A DNA stretch of 19,042 nucleotides, taken from contig CAMDOY010000029.1 of NCBI GenBank assembly GCA_945903655.1, positions 1 to 19,042 on the forward strand, in the 5' to 3' direction. This document shows, one piece after another, positions 1 to 6,941 of the stretch (the first letter of the stretch is position 1; the number at the start of each line of letters is the position of its first letter). The position numbers and the translations under genes were made by a program. The notes under the pieces are model-generated. The model saw only the letters and a program-made list of their open reading frames with translations, was not told the origin of the DNA and searched no databases. The stretch comes from Rhizobium sp. Q54. GTDB lineage: Bacteria > Pseudomonadota > Alphaproteobacteria > Rhizobiales > Beijerinckiaceae.

Positions 1-599
1 CCTGGCTTGGCGCGGGCCTTGATCTCGGGGAGTTGCCGATTCCCCGCCTCATCGTTCTGGAGCTTGGGCCCGGGCGTTTCGATCCGGCGGCCCTGCGCCG
101 CACCCTCGCCGAACGCCTTCCCAACGCCATGCTTGACGATCACCGGCTCTGGATGGAGCGGCTCGCGGCCATGGCGCGCGCTCTTGTGGGGCTGGTCACC
201 CTGATCTTCGCGCTGGTGCTGATGGCCATGGGGCTGGCCGTGACCTTCGCCACGCGCGGCGCCATGGCGGGCAATCGCGAAATTCTGGACGTCCTACATT
301 TCGTGGGGGCTGAGGACCGATTCATCGCGCGCGAGTTCCAGCGCCATTTTCTCTGGCTTGGCCTGCGCGGGGGCTTCATCGGCGGGGGCTGCGCCATGGC
401 GGCCTTCTCACTGTCGGGCATGATCTCCGGCTGGTTTTCCAATTCAGCCGAAGCCGATCAGCTGGCCGCCATGTTCGGCGGCTTTGGTCTGGGACTCGCG
501 GGCTATCTGGCGATCCTCGTCATCTCCATCGGCGTTGGCTTGCTAACGGCCGGCATCTCCCGCACCATCGTTTTTCGTCACCTGCGTTCGCTGAATTGA
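1..599 (+). CDS. ftsX: Cell division protein FtsX, C-terminal part (5' end outside window)
   Basis: This is the membrane subunit of the FtsEX ABC-type complex, which in bacteria couples septal peptidoglycan hydrolysis to division. The reading frame is open from base 3 and gives about 198 residues, starting WLGAGLDLGELPIPRL. That segment matches the periplasmic-domain region of alphaproteobacterial FtsX. Three hydrophobic segments follow, near bases 170-255, 350-435 and 480-565, which is the usual FtsX C-terminal membrane arrangement. Full-length FtsX is about 300 residues, so roughly the first third is missing because the window begins inside the gene. A TTG at 33 is in frame but is not a sensible start, because homology continues upstream of it. 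Next comes a YdcF-like gene 28 bp downstream on the same strand, the order often seen in Hyphomicrobiales (ftsE-ftsX-ydcF-plsC). I identified it by sequence pattern only. Confidence 0.85.
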   Translation, partial: WLGAGLDLGELPIPRLIVLELGPGRFDPAALRRTLAERLPNAMLDDHRLWMERLAAMARALVGLVTLIFALVLMAMGLAVTFATRGAMAGNREILDVLHFVGAEDRFIAREFQRHFLWLGLRGGFIGGGCAMAAFSLSGMISGWFSNSAEADQLAAMFGGFGLGLAGYLAILVISIGVGLLTAGISRTIVFRHLRSLN

Positions 600-627
600 G
601 CGTTCGCCGCTCTTTTTCCAGCCCCCT

Positions 628-1296
628 GTGGAGCCATCCCCGGTCGTGACCGCCCTGGACCCCAGCACAGGATTGCGCGCCTCGCGAGCGGGCGCCTGGC
701 GACGCGCGGTCGGCTTCGTTATCGGCGCCGTGCTGGTTGCGTTTTTTGTGGGCTTTGTGGTCTTCGCCCAATCCATCGAAAAGGATGAGGCCCGACCGCC
801 GCGCCCGGGCGTGGCCGTTGTGGCGCTCACCGGCGGCGCGGATCGCATTCAGGATGCGCTCGATCTCCTCGACAAGGGCTATGCGGGCCGCTTGCTGATC
901 ACCGGCGTGCATCCCTCGCTGACCCCTGCGGACATGGTGCGCCTCGCGCCCCGCGCCGCCCGATTCCTCGAATGCTGCGTGGATCTGGGCTATGAGGCGC
1001 AAAACACCATAGGTAACGCGCTGGAGGCCCGGCGCTGGCTCGCCGACCATGACCTGCGCGGACCGGTCATCGTCGTCACCTCCAATTACCACATGCCCCG
1101 CGCCCTCGCCGAACTCGCCCACGAACTCCCACAGACCGAGCTGATCCCTTTCCCGGTGGTGAGCGAGCGCCTGCGCAATGGCGCCTGGTGGAACGATCCC
1201 GGCGTGGCCCGTCTCTGGGCCGGGGAATATGTGAAATATCTCGTCGCCCTTGCGCGCATTCAACTGCGCGCGCGCAGCGCCGAGCCCGGGCCCTAG
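628..1296 (+). CDS. YdcF/SanA-type DUF218 membrane protein
   Basis: The 222-residue protein has one N-terminal membrane helix (about residues 28-48, rich in V, F, G and A) followed by a DUF218 domain. Recognisable family features are the GVAVVALTGG strand-turn near residue 61, the ITGVHPS segment near 91, a conserved Asn/Glu stretch (NTIGNALEARRW) and TSNYHMPRA. Proteins of this family (ElyC, SanA, YdcF) act at the inner membrane and have been linked to envelope integrity, but their chemistry is poorly defined. The predicted start is GTG at 628; another GTG at 646 is in frame and equally plausible, since neither has a clear Shine-Dalgarno sequence. It sits 28 bp after ftsX and about 70 bp before plsC, so it is probably in the same operon. 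I am sure of the family and not of the start. Confidence 0.8.
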   Translation: MEPSPVVTALDPSTGLRASRAGAWRRAVGFVIGAVLVAFFVGFVVFAQSIEKDEARPPRPGVAVVALTGGADRIQDALDLLDKGYAGRLLITGVHPSLTPADMVRLAPRAARFLECCVDLGYEAQNTIGNALEARRWLADHDLRGPVIVVTSNYHMPRALAELAHELPQTELIPFPVVSERLRNGAWWNDPGVARLWAGEYVKYLVALARIQLRARSAEPGP

Positions 1297-1365
1297 CGGT
1301 TTTTCTTCACAAGGCCGTTGATCTCGCCCCTTCCCAAGCCGGGCGGCTTGGGGCATCACAGCGCC

Positions 1366-2142
1366 ATGCTGTTCCTTCGCTCGCTTCTCTTCAACACCGC
1401 CTTCTACATCCTGCTCTTCGGGCTGGTGGTCTTTGGCGCGCCTGTCATGTTCTTCGGTCGCCATGGCGTCTTCGCCCTGGCGCGCACCTGGGCGCGGGCG
1501 ACCATCTGGCTGCAGCGGGTGATCTGCGGGGTCCATGTGGAGTTCCGGGGCGTCGAGCATGTGCCCAAGGGCGCCTTCATTCTGGCGGCCAAGCACCAGT
1601 CGGTCTGGGAGACCTTCGCCCTCACCCTCTTCGCCCCCGATTATTCCTTTCTGCTGAAGCGGGAGCTGACCTGGATCCCCTTCTTCGGCTGGATGCTGAT
1701 CAGAGGCGAGCAAATCGTGGTTGATCGCGCCAAGGGCGGTTCGGCTTTGATGCAGGCGGTGCGCAAATCCCGGGCGCTGCTGGAGCAGGGCCGTCAGGTC
1801 ATCGTGTTTCCCGAGGGCACACGTCGTCCGGTTCGCGCGCCGCCGGTCTACAAGCCGGGCGTCGCCGCCATCTATGGCAATTGCAACGCGGTCTGCGTGC
1901 CCGCCGCGCTCAATTCCGGCCTGTTCTGGCCGAGGCGCCAGTTCCTGCGCCGTCCCGGCACCATCGTGGTGGAGTTCCTGCCCCCGATCCAGCCGGGCAT
2001 GGACAAGAAAGCCTTCATGCGCCTGCTCGCCGAACAGATCGAGACGGCCAGCACGCGGCTGGCGGAAGAGGCGTTGGCGCGCGATGCGGCCCTGGCCGAG
2101 GCCTTCCCCCTCCCGCCGCAGACCGAGCCCGCCAAGGCCTGA
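1366..2142 (+). CDS. plsC: 1-acyl-sn-glycerol-3-phosphate acyltransferase (PlsC/LPLAT family)
   Basis: The enzyme is expected to add the second acyl chain to lysophosphatidic acid to make phosphatidic acid at the inner membrane. The protein has 258 residues from ATG 1366. It begins with a hydrophobic segment (about residues 5-30). The catalytic HX4D/E motif appears as AAKHQSVWETF, with His77 and Glu82; the Glu in place of Asp is, to my knowledge, common in the alphaproteobacterial branch. The substrate-binding motif FPEGTRR lies at 148-154. An upstream TTG at 1318 would add 16 residues that do not look like the family (GGLGHHSA), so I prefer the ATG. It is the third gene of the ftsX/ydcF-like row, and its stop is one base away from the end of the convergent chaC. 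The substrate lysolipid cannot be fixed from sequence, since some members acylate ornithine or other lipids. Confidence 0.87.
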   Translation: MLFLRSLLFNTAFYILLFGLVVFGAPVMFFGRHGVFALARTWARATIWLQRVICGVHVEFRGVEHVPKGAFILAAKHQSVWETFALTLFAPDYSFLLKRELTWIPFFGWMLIRGEQIVVDRAKGGSALMQAVRKSRALLEQGRQVIVFPEGTRRPVRAPPVYKPGVAAIYGNCNAVCVPAALNSGLFWPRRQFLRRPGTIVVEFLPPIQPGMDKKAFMRLLAEQIETASTRLAEEALARDAALAEAFPLPPQTEPAKA

Positions 2143-2143
2143 G

Positions 2144-2686
2144 TCAGGGCAGGGCCTCATCCATCCCCAGCCGCGCCGCGATGGCCGCGAGCCGCGCATC
2201 CGTGACGCCGATCTGCGCCAGATGGTCATGGGTCGCCGCCACATAAGCGGGGTTGCGACCGGAGACGCCGACGCCCTGGCGCACCAGCCGCAGGACCTCC
2301 TCCTCCGGCAACCGCCCCGCATATTGCCCGTGGCTTTGATCGACCGCGTAGACGAGGGCGTTCAGGACGCGGCCATCGTCGAGGCGCGCGCGCAGCACCA
2401 CCTCCTTGTAGACCATGGTGACCTGTTCGCGCTCGCGCAGATAGGCGATGGTCGCCTCCCGCTCGCACGCCGCCACCTTGAAGGCCACGCCCCGGCAGGA
2501 GCCGCCCCTGTCGAGGCCCAGCACCAGCCCCGGGCGCGCGGCGGTGCCCCGATGCACATGGGAATAGACGCAGAGCGAGCGGTGAAAGCCATGGACCGTC
2601 GCCAGATGGCGCTCCACGAAAGCAAAGCCCGGCCGCCACATCAGCGAGCCATAGCCAAACACCCAGAGATCCCCGTCGTCGGTCAT
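2144..2686 (-). CDS. chaC: Glutathione-specific gamma-glutamylcyclotransferase (ChaC-like)
   Basis: ChaC-family enzymes cleave glutathione to 5-oxoproline and Cys-Gly in the cytoplasm. The 180-residue protein carries the diagnostic N-terminal GYGSLMW motif (residues 11-17) and the glycine-rich GLDRGGSCRG segment. The AYLREREQV segment aligns with the family's YLxxRE motif, which puts the catalytic glutamate at about Glu87. Length fits the family (about 180-220 residues). The ATG at 2686 is the only good start. The gene is convergent with plsC, with one base between the stop codons, and divergent from the DUF2125 gene, with 66 bp between starts. A shared control region there is likely, although I see no clear promoter hexamers. 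Nothing looks damaged. Confidence 0.88.
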   Translation of the reverse strand: MTDDGDLWVFGYGSLMWRPGFAFVERHLATVHGFHRSLCVYSHVHRGTAARPGLVLGLDRGGSCRGVAFKVAACEREATIAYLREREQVTMVYKEVVLRARLDDGRVLNALVYAVDQSHGQYAGRLPEEEVLRLVRQGVGVSGRNPAYVAATHDHLAQIGVTDARLAAIAARLGMDEALP

Positions 2687-2752
2687 GGTTTCCGTGTCTT
2701 TCGCGAGCCTGAACGGCTATAGAATACCCCGCCTCTCATCGGAAGCCATGGC

Positions 2753-3814
2753 ATGACCGATCTGCCCCCCAAACCCCTGCGCTGGAAGCTCTACCTGCCC
2801 CTCGTCGCCCTTGCGGTGGTCGCCGTGGGCTGGTCGGCCTTCTGGAAGGTCGCCGCTGGCATGACCGAGACCGGGCTGGACGACTGGTTCGCGCAGGAGC
2901 GCGCCCAGGGCCGCGAATGGTCCTGCCCCAATCGCAGCGTCGGCGGCTATCCCTTCCGGCTGGAGGTGCGCTGCGCCGCCCCCACCTTCACCGGGCGGAT
3001 AGGCGCCGTTGCGGGCGCAGGCTCCGTGGGCGATGTGCTGGTCGCCGCCCATCTCTACAACCCCTCGCTGGTGCTGGCGGAGGTGGGCTCGCCCCTGTCC
3101 TTCAAGGCGCAGGATGGGTCCCTCGATCTGTCGCTGGTCTGGACGCGGCTGCAGGCGAGCCATCGGGTCCGCAAGGGCGGGCTGGAGCGCGATTCTCTGG
3201 AGATCGAGAGCCCGGTCTTGCGCGTCGTCAACAAGGGCGCGCTTGTCGTCTCCGCCAAGGCTGAGGCCTTCGAGGTCCATCTGCGGCCCAACTCCGACCG
3301 CGCCGCCGCCGTTTCAGCTCTGGATTTCGCCTTGCGCCTGAGCAAGCTCGAAGCTCCCGCCCTTGACGGGATGAGCGCCTATGCGGGACCGATGGATGCG
3401 GTCTTCGCCGCCACCGTGCTGCAGACCGAGGCTTTGCGGGGCGGGGAGTTCCCCCAATCCCTGGAGCAATGGCGTCAGGCCGGCGGCAATGCGGAGATCC
3501 GCGAGTTCAAGATCGCCAAGGGTCAGGCTCTGGTTGTCGCCAGCGGATTGCTGGGCCTTGATGACGCGCATCGCCCGGCGGGGCGCATCGATCTGCAGCT
3601 CACGGGCATGGGGCCCCTGCTGCAGCGTTTCGGCGTCTCGCCGGGCAACGCCGCCATTGGCGGGCTGCTGGGAGGCCTGCTCGCAGGCAAGGGTCCGCAA
3701 GCGCCCGCGCAGAGCGGCGCCGACGGCGCCTTGCGGCTGCCCCTGGAGCTCAATCAGGGCCGCGCCATGATCGGGCCGATGCGCCTGCCGGTGGTCTTGA
3801 GTCCGCTCTACTGA
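2753..3814 (+). CDS. DUF2125 domain-containing envelope protein
   Basis: The 353-residue protein begins with a short cytoplasmic tail and one membrane helix (about residues 12-34, LYLPLVALAVVAVGWSAFW). The remainder is predicted to face the periplasm. The segment WSCPNRSVGGYPFRLEVRC, near residues 61-79, is typical of DUF2125, a family largely confined to alphaproteobacteria and without an assigned function. The ATG at 2753 has a GGAAG ribosome site 7 bases upstream. A second ATG at 2748 is out of frame and too close to that site. The last 7 bases overlap the 3' end of the convergent tyrA gene. A role in envelope or lipid transport is sometimes guessed for such proteins because they resemble beta-rich periplasmic domains, but this sequence does not show it. 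Confidence 0.8.
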   Translation: MTDLPPKPLRWKLYLPLVALAVVAVGWSAFWKVAAGMTETGLDDWFAQERAQGREWSCPNRSVGGYPFRLEVRCAAPTFTGRIGAVAGAGSVGDVLVAAHLYNPSLVLAEVGSPLSFKAQDGSLDLSLVWTRLQASHRVRKGGLERDSLEIESPVLRVVNKGALVVSAKAEAFEVHLRPNSDRAAAVSALDFALRLSKLEAPALDGMSAYAGPMDAVFAATVLQTEALRGGEFPQSLEQWRQAGGNAEIREFKIAKGQALVVASGLLGLDDAHRPAGRIDLQLTGMGPLLQRFGVSPGNAAIGGLLGGLLAGKGPQAPAQSGADGALRLPLELNQGRAMIGPMRLPVVLSPLY

Positions 3815-4758
3815 CCTTCGGCGTCGCGGCGGCCGAAATCGGGCGCCGCCGTCTCCTGCCCCTGCTCGATGATGCCCCGGCGGATGGCGCGGGTGCGGGT
3901 GAAAAGCTCGAAGAGCCCGTCCCCGTCGCCCCAGCGGATCATGCGTTGCAGGGCCGCCAGATCCTCGTTGAAGCGCCCGAGCATTTCGAGGACGGCGTCC
4001 TTGTTGTGCAGGAAGATGTCGCGCCACATGGTGGGATCGGAGGCGGCGATGCGGGTGAAATCGCGAAAGCCGCCCGCCGAGAACTTGATGACCTCGGACT
4101 GGGTGACCTCTTCCAGATCCGCCGCCGTGCCCACGATGTTATAGGCGATGAGATGGGGCACATGGCTGGTGATGGCCAGCACGAGATCATGATGGGAGGG
4201 GGTCATCACCTCCATATTGGAGCCGATGGCCCGCCAGAAGCTCTGCACTTTCGCCACATGCTCGGGGTCCGAGCCCTCGGGCGGGGTGAGGATGCACCAG
4301 CGCCCCAGAAACAGCGCGGCGAAACCGGCGTCCGGCCCTGAATGTTCGGTCCCCGCCACGGGATGGGCAGGCACGAAACCAACGCCCTCTGGCAGGTGCG
4401 GCGCCACAGCCGCCACCACCGCGCTTTTCACCGAGCCCACATCCGACACGATGCAGCCGGGCTTGAGATGGGGGCCGATGACCTCGGCCACCGCCCCATT
4501 GGCGCCAACGGGAACGCAGAGCACCACGAAGTCCGCGTCCTTCACGGCGTCAGCGAGGTCAGCCTCCGCCCGGTCTGCGACCCCCAGTTCCAGCACGCGC
4601 GCGCGCACGGCTTGCGACGCATCCGCCGCGACGATTTCGCCAGCGGCGTTCATGCGCCGCGCCGCGCGGGCGATGGAGGAGCCGATGAGGCCGAGGCCGA
4701 TAATCGTGACACGGCTGAAGATGGGTTCTGACAGGGCCGGGCCCATGCGGTCGGACAT
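3808..4758 (-). CDS. tyrA: Prephenate/arogenate dehydrogenase
   Basis: The enzyme oxidatively decarboxylates prephenate (or arogenate) with NAD(P)+, the committed step to tyrosine. The 316-residue protein has an N-terminal Rossmann motif GLGLIGSS (residues 21-28) and the SDVGSVKS segment (105-112). The catalytic-histidine motif AHPVAGTEHSG places His132 in the active site, and TSHVPHLIAY (198-206) supplies further active-site residues. No ACT or chorismate mutase domain is fused, so feedback control is not evident from the sequence. The start ATG follows the hisC stop with two bases between (TGA-TC-ATG), so translation is probably coupled. It is the last gene of the chorismate mutase-hisC-tyrA operon. 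Preference for prephenate over arogenate, and NAD over NADP, cannot be read with confidence. Confidence 0.92.
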   Translation of the reverse strand: MSDRMGPALSEPIFSRVTIIGLGLIGSSIARAARRMNAAGEIVAADASQAVRARVLELGVADRAEADLADAVKDADFVVLCVPVGANGAVAEVIGPHLKPGCIVSDVGSVKSAVVAAVAPHLPEGVGFVPAHPVAGTEHSGPDAGFAALFLGRWCILTPPEGSDPEHVAKVQSFWRAIGSNMEVMTPSHHDLVLAITSHVPHLIAYNIVGTAADLEEVTQSEVIKFSAGGFRDFTRIAASDPTMWRDIFLHNKDAVLEMLGRFNEDLAALQRMIRWGDGDGLFELFTRTRAIRRGIIEQGQETAAPDFGRRDAEGQ

Positions 4759-4760
4759 GA

Positions 4761-5864
4761 TCAGGCCTTGCCGCTGACGAAGTCGGCCAGCGCCGCGACC
4801 ACGAGACGATTGGCCTCCTCCGCGCCCACGGTCATGCGCAGCGCATGGGGCAGGCCATAGGCCTTCACCATACGCAGCACGAGGCCCCGCTTCACCAGAA
4901 AGGCGTCCGCATCCACCGCGCTGCGGCCGGGAACGTCGGGGAAATGCATCAGCACGAAATTGCCCACGCTGGGGGTGACCTCGATGCCGAGCTTGCGGAT
5001 CTCGACCTCCAGCCAGTTACGCCAGCAATCATTGTGGGAGATGGCGGCCGCTACATGGGCCGCATCCTCCACCGCCGCGATGCCCGCCTCCAGCGCCGCG
5101 CCATTCACGTTGAAGGGGCCGCGAATGCGGTTGATGGCGTCGCAGATTTCTGGTGAGGCATAGGCCCAGCCCAGCCGCAGGCTCGCCAGTCCATAGATCT
5201 TCGAGAAGGTGTGGGTCACCACCACGTTGTCATGCGCCGTCGCCAGTTCGAGCCCGTTCGAATAAGCGGCGTCGGTGACATATTCCGCATAGGCGCCGTC
5301 GAGCACCAGAATCACATGGGGCGGCAGGCCCGCATGCAGGCGCTTGACTTCCGAGGCGGGGAGCCAGGTGCCCGTGGGATTGTTTGGGTTGGCGATGAAG
5401 ACGATTTTCGTGCGCGCGGTCACGGCGGCGAGGATCGCGTCCACATCGGCGGTGTAGTTTGTCTCCGGCACGACCACAGGCGTGGCGCCCGCCGCCAGAA
5501 TGGCGATGCGATAGACCAGAAAGCCATGCTCGGTGAAGATGCCCTCGTCGCCCTCGTTCAGATAAGCTGAGGCGGTCAGATGCAGCACATCGTCCGAGCC
5601 ATTGCCGCAGACGATCCGCGCGGGGTCGAGGCCATGGCGTTTGGCGATGGCGGCGCGCAGGCGCTCTGCCGAGCCATCGGGATAGAGTTCGAGGCTGCCA
5701 GCGGCGTTGCGGAAGGCTTCAATGGCCTTGGGGGAGGGGCCAAGGGGCGTCTCGTTGGAGGAGAGCTTGTAGACCTTCTTGGCGCCGGGCGCGCCGCTCT
5801 TGCCGGGCACATAGGCCTCGATCTCCATGACGCTGGCGCGCGGGACGGGTCGGTTCGGGTTCAT
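4761..5864 (-). CDS. hisC: Histidinol-phosphate / aromatic amino acid aminotransferase
   Basis: A class I/II PLP-dependent aminotransferase of the HisC family that transaminates imidazole-acetol phosphate to histidinol phosphate. Counting from ATG 5864 (367 residues), the marks are LSSNETPLG near the N-terminus and GNGSDDVL (87-94). The NPNNPTG loop is at 159-165, Asp189 and Tyr192 contact the cofactor, and the PLP lysine Lys222 lies in HTFSKIYGLASLRLGW. An in-frame GTG at 5873 would add three residues; neither start has a strong ribosome site. Sitting between chorismate mutase and tyrA, it probably also, or mainly, transaminates aromatic 2-oxo acids, since HisC paralogues in this operon context are known to do both. 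That dual role is inference from context. Confidence 0.9.
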   Translation of the reverse strand: MNPNRPVPRASVMEIEAYVPGKSGAPGAKKVYKLSSNETPLGPSPKAIEAFRNAAGSLELYPDGSAERLRAAIAKRHGLDPARIVCGNGSDDVLHLTASAYLNEGDEGIFTEHGFLVYRIAILAAGATPVVVPETNYTADVDAILAAVTARTKIVFIANPNNPTGTWLPASEVKRLHAGLPPHVILVLDGAYAEYVTDAAYSNGLELATAHDNVVVTHTFSKIYGLASLRLGWAYASPEICDAINRIRGPFNVNGAALEAGIAAVEDAAHVAAAISHNDCWRNWLEVEIRKLGIEVTPSVGNFVLMHFPDVPGRSAVDADAFLVKRGLVLRMVKAYGLPHALRMTVGAEEANRLVVAALADFVSGKA

Positions 5865-5901
5865 GGACGACACTCGTGTTGCGAAGGGTTGAGCGGTCAG
5901 G

Positions 5902-6747
5902 CTAGGCGCGGTGGGCGGCGAAGTCGAACCGCGCCGCGTGGCTGCCCGCTTCGTGAATGCGGATATCCCCCACGCCCGCCCCCGTAAAGGCGTTTCGCAG
6001 GGCCTCGATGGTCACAGTTCCCGGCGTCGCCAGCAGCAGGGACAGGCCCATGCCCTCCGCCGCGCTGCCCAGCACTTCGACGCCAAGGCTACTCAGGGCC
6101 GCATGGATGGGCTCGCGCCAGCGGTCGATGACCACGGCGCGGATCAGCACATCGCGGGCGGCGGCCTCGGCCAAGGGCTTGGAGATGACGAAGATCGGCA
6201 TCCCCGCAGGATGGTCGGGCCGCTCCACGAAGGGCAGGCGGGCGATGATCTTGGGGGCGTCCTCGCCGCTGAGCGCGCTCCACCAGGCCGATCCCGAGGG
6301 CCCGCCCTCGATGCGCACCATGCCCAGATCGCCAGCCGAGGCCGCGACGCCAGCAATGACCGCAGAGGGGCCATGGTGGATGATGAAGGGCACGGTGAAG
6401 CCGAAGTGGAAGCGCACGGAATCGCGCATGGCCGCGTCCCCCGCCGCCACATCCGCATGGACCGAATAGTTCGACTGCACATAGGTGAAGGTGGAGATGA
6501 TGATGCGCCAGATGCCCTCCACGGTCTCCAGCGGCAGCAGGCCCTCGTGGCGCAGGGCCATGGCGCGCATCATGGAGGCCTCGCGGCCCGGCCGGAAGGC
6601 GGAGCCGCCGCCCTGCTTTTCCTTGATGGCGATGAGCGTGTCGATGATGCGGCTGCGCTCGATCAACAGGCCATGCATGGCCGCATCGATCCGGTCGATG
6701 TTGACCCGCAGGTCGTTCAACATGTCTTCGGGGCGAGGCTCGGCCAT
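5902..6747 (-). CDS. AroQ-type chorismate mutase with C-terminal domain of unclear function
   Basis: The first ~95 residues are an all-helical AroQ chorismate mutase, converting chorismate to prephenate. Residues matching the E. coli active site are Arg14, Arg31, Lys42, Arg55, Glu56 and Gln91. The remaining ~185 residues do not show the prephenate dehydratase TRF motif, so this is not a normal bifunctional PheA. Around residues 215-270 the pattern of a small alpha/beta domain resembles a degenerate ACT or dehydratase-like lobe. The 281-residue length is much longer than a free mutase (~90-110). It is the first gene of the operon, 37 bp before hisC, with a promoter-like pair upstream at 6781-6810. 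The mutase assignment is firm; the function of the rest is unknown to me and may be regulatory. Confidence 0.82.
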   Translation of the reverse strand: MAEPRPEDMLNDLRVNIDRIDAAMHGLLIERSRIIDTLIAIKEKQGGGSAFRPGREASMMRAMALRHEGLLPLETVEGIWRIIISTFTYVQSNYSVHADVAAGDAAMRDSVRFHFGFTVPFIIHHGPSAVIAGVAASAGDLGMVRIEGGPSGSAWWSALSGEDAPKIIARLPFVERPDHPAGMPIFVISKPLAEAAARDVLIRAVVIDRWREPIHAALSSLGVEVLGSAAEGMGLSLLLATPGTVTIEALRNAFTGAGVGDIRIHEAGSHAARFDFAAHRA

Positions 6748-6780
6748 GGGGGGATCCGCAGAACGTCAGGAAAGCGGGTC

Positions 6781-6810
6781 TGTTTAGCCTTGCGGGGGGG
6801 TGCTTGGCAA
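6781..6810 (-). promoter_or_regulatory. Candidate sigma-70-type promoter for the chorismate mutase-hisC-tyrA operon
   Basis: On the minus strand the -35-like TTGCCA (6810-6805) is followed after 18 bases by the -10-like TAAACA (6786-6781). A start of transcription near 6775 would give a leader of about 28 bases before the ATG at 6747. The match is moderate (one or two mismatches per hexamer). Confidence 0.4.
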
Positions 6811-6828
6811 AGGATTCCGTGAGGAGCG

Positions 6829-6847
6829 CCGTCACGGTACCGTCACG
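6829..6847. promoter_or_regulatory. Tandem 8-bp direct repeat, possible regulator site in the metX control region
   Basis: CCGTCACG occurs twice with a 3-bp spacer (6829-6836 and 6840-6847), so the copies are 11 bp apart, about one helical turn. The centre contains the palindrome CGGTACCG. It lies 18 bp upstream of the metX -35 hexamer, near -63 from the expected transcript start, a usual position for an activator. The regulator is unknown. Confidence 0.4.
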
Positions 6848-6864
6848 CCAACCCGCGCCAAAGC

Positions 6865-6894
6865 TTGACACTCCTGAAGACCGGCACCTATAAA
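6865..6894 (+). promoter_or_regulatory. Strong sigma-70-type promoter of metX-metW
   Basis: A perfect -35 TTGACA (6865-6870) and a near-perfect -10 TATAAA (6889-6894) are separated by 18 bases. Transcription should begin near 6901, giving a leader of about 40 bases before the metX ATG at 6942. This is the best promoter match I found in the window. Confidence 0.7.
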
Positions 6895-6903
6895 CCAGTC
6901 CCT

Positions 6904-6923
6904 TCGTTCGGCAAAAAGAACGA
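6904..6923 (+). promoter_or_regulatory. Short hairpin in the metX leader
   Basis: TCGTTC (6904-6909) pairs perfectly with GAACGA (6918-6923) around the 8-base loop GGCAAAAA. It falls at the very start of the expected transcript and ends 18 bases before the ATG. I see no Shine-Dalgarno sequence in the leader. It does not match the SAM-II riboswitch pattern as I know it. Confidence 0.35.
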
Positions 6924-6941
6924 GCCCCACCCGGTCTCCCC

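Noticed and set aside
520..2322. A 600-codon minus-strand open frame opposite the ydcF-like and plsC genes
   Set aside because: It has no domain, odd composition (rich in Arg, Gly, Ala, His, Gln) and lies opposite two well-supported genes. Long antisense frames are expected in high-GC DNA.
5911..6822. A 303-codon plus-strand frame opposite chorismate mutase
   Set aside because: It shows His/Gly/Ala-rich antisense composition with no recognisable domain, and the minus-strand gene has clear catalytic residues.
6748..6941. SAM-II riboswitch upstream of metX
   Set aside because: The typical conserved parts of SAM-II (GTGATTTG-like loop and GCTAAA tail) are not present on the plus strand. A GGCTAAACA on the minus strand is better explained as the -10 of the opposite promoter.
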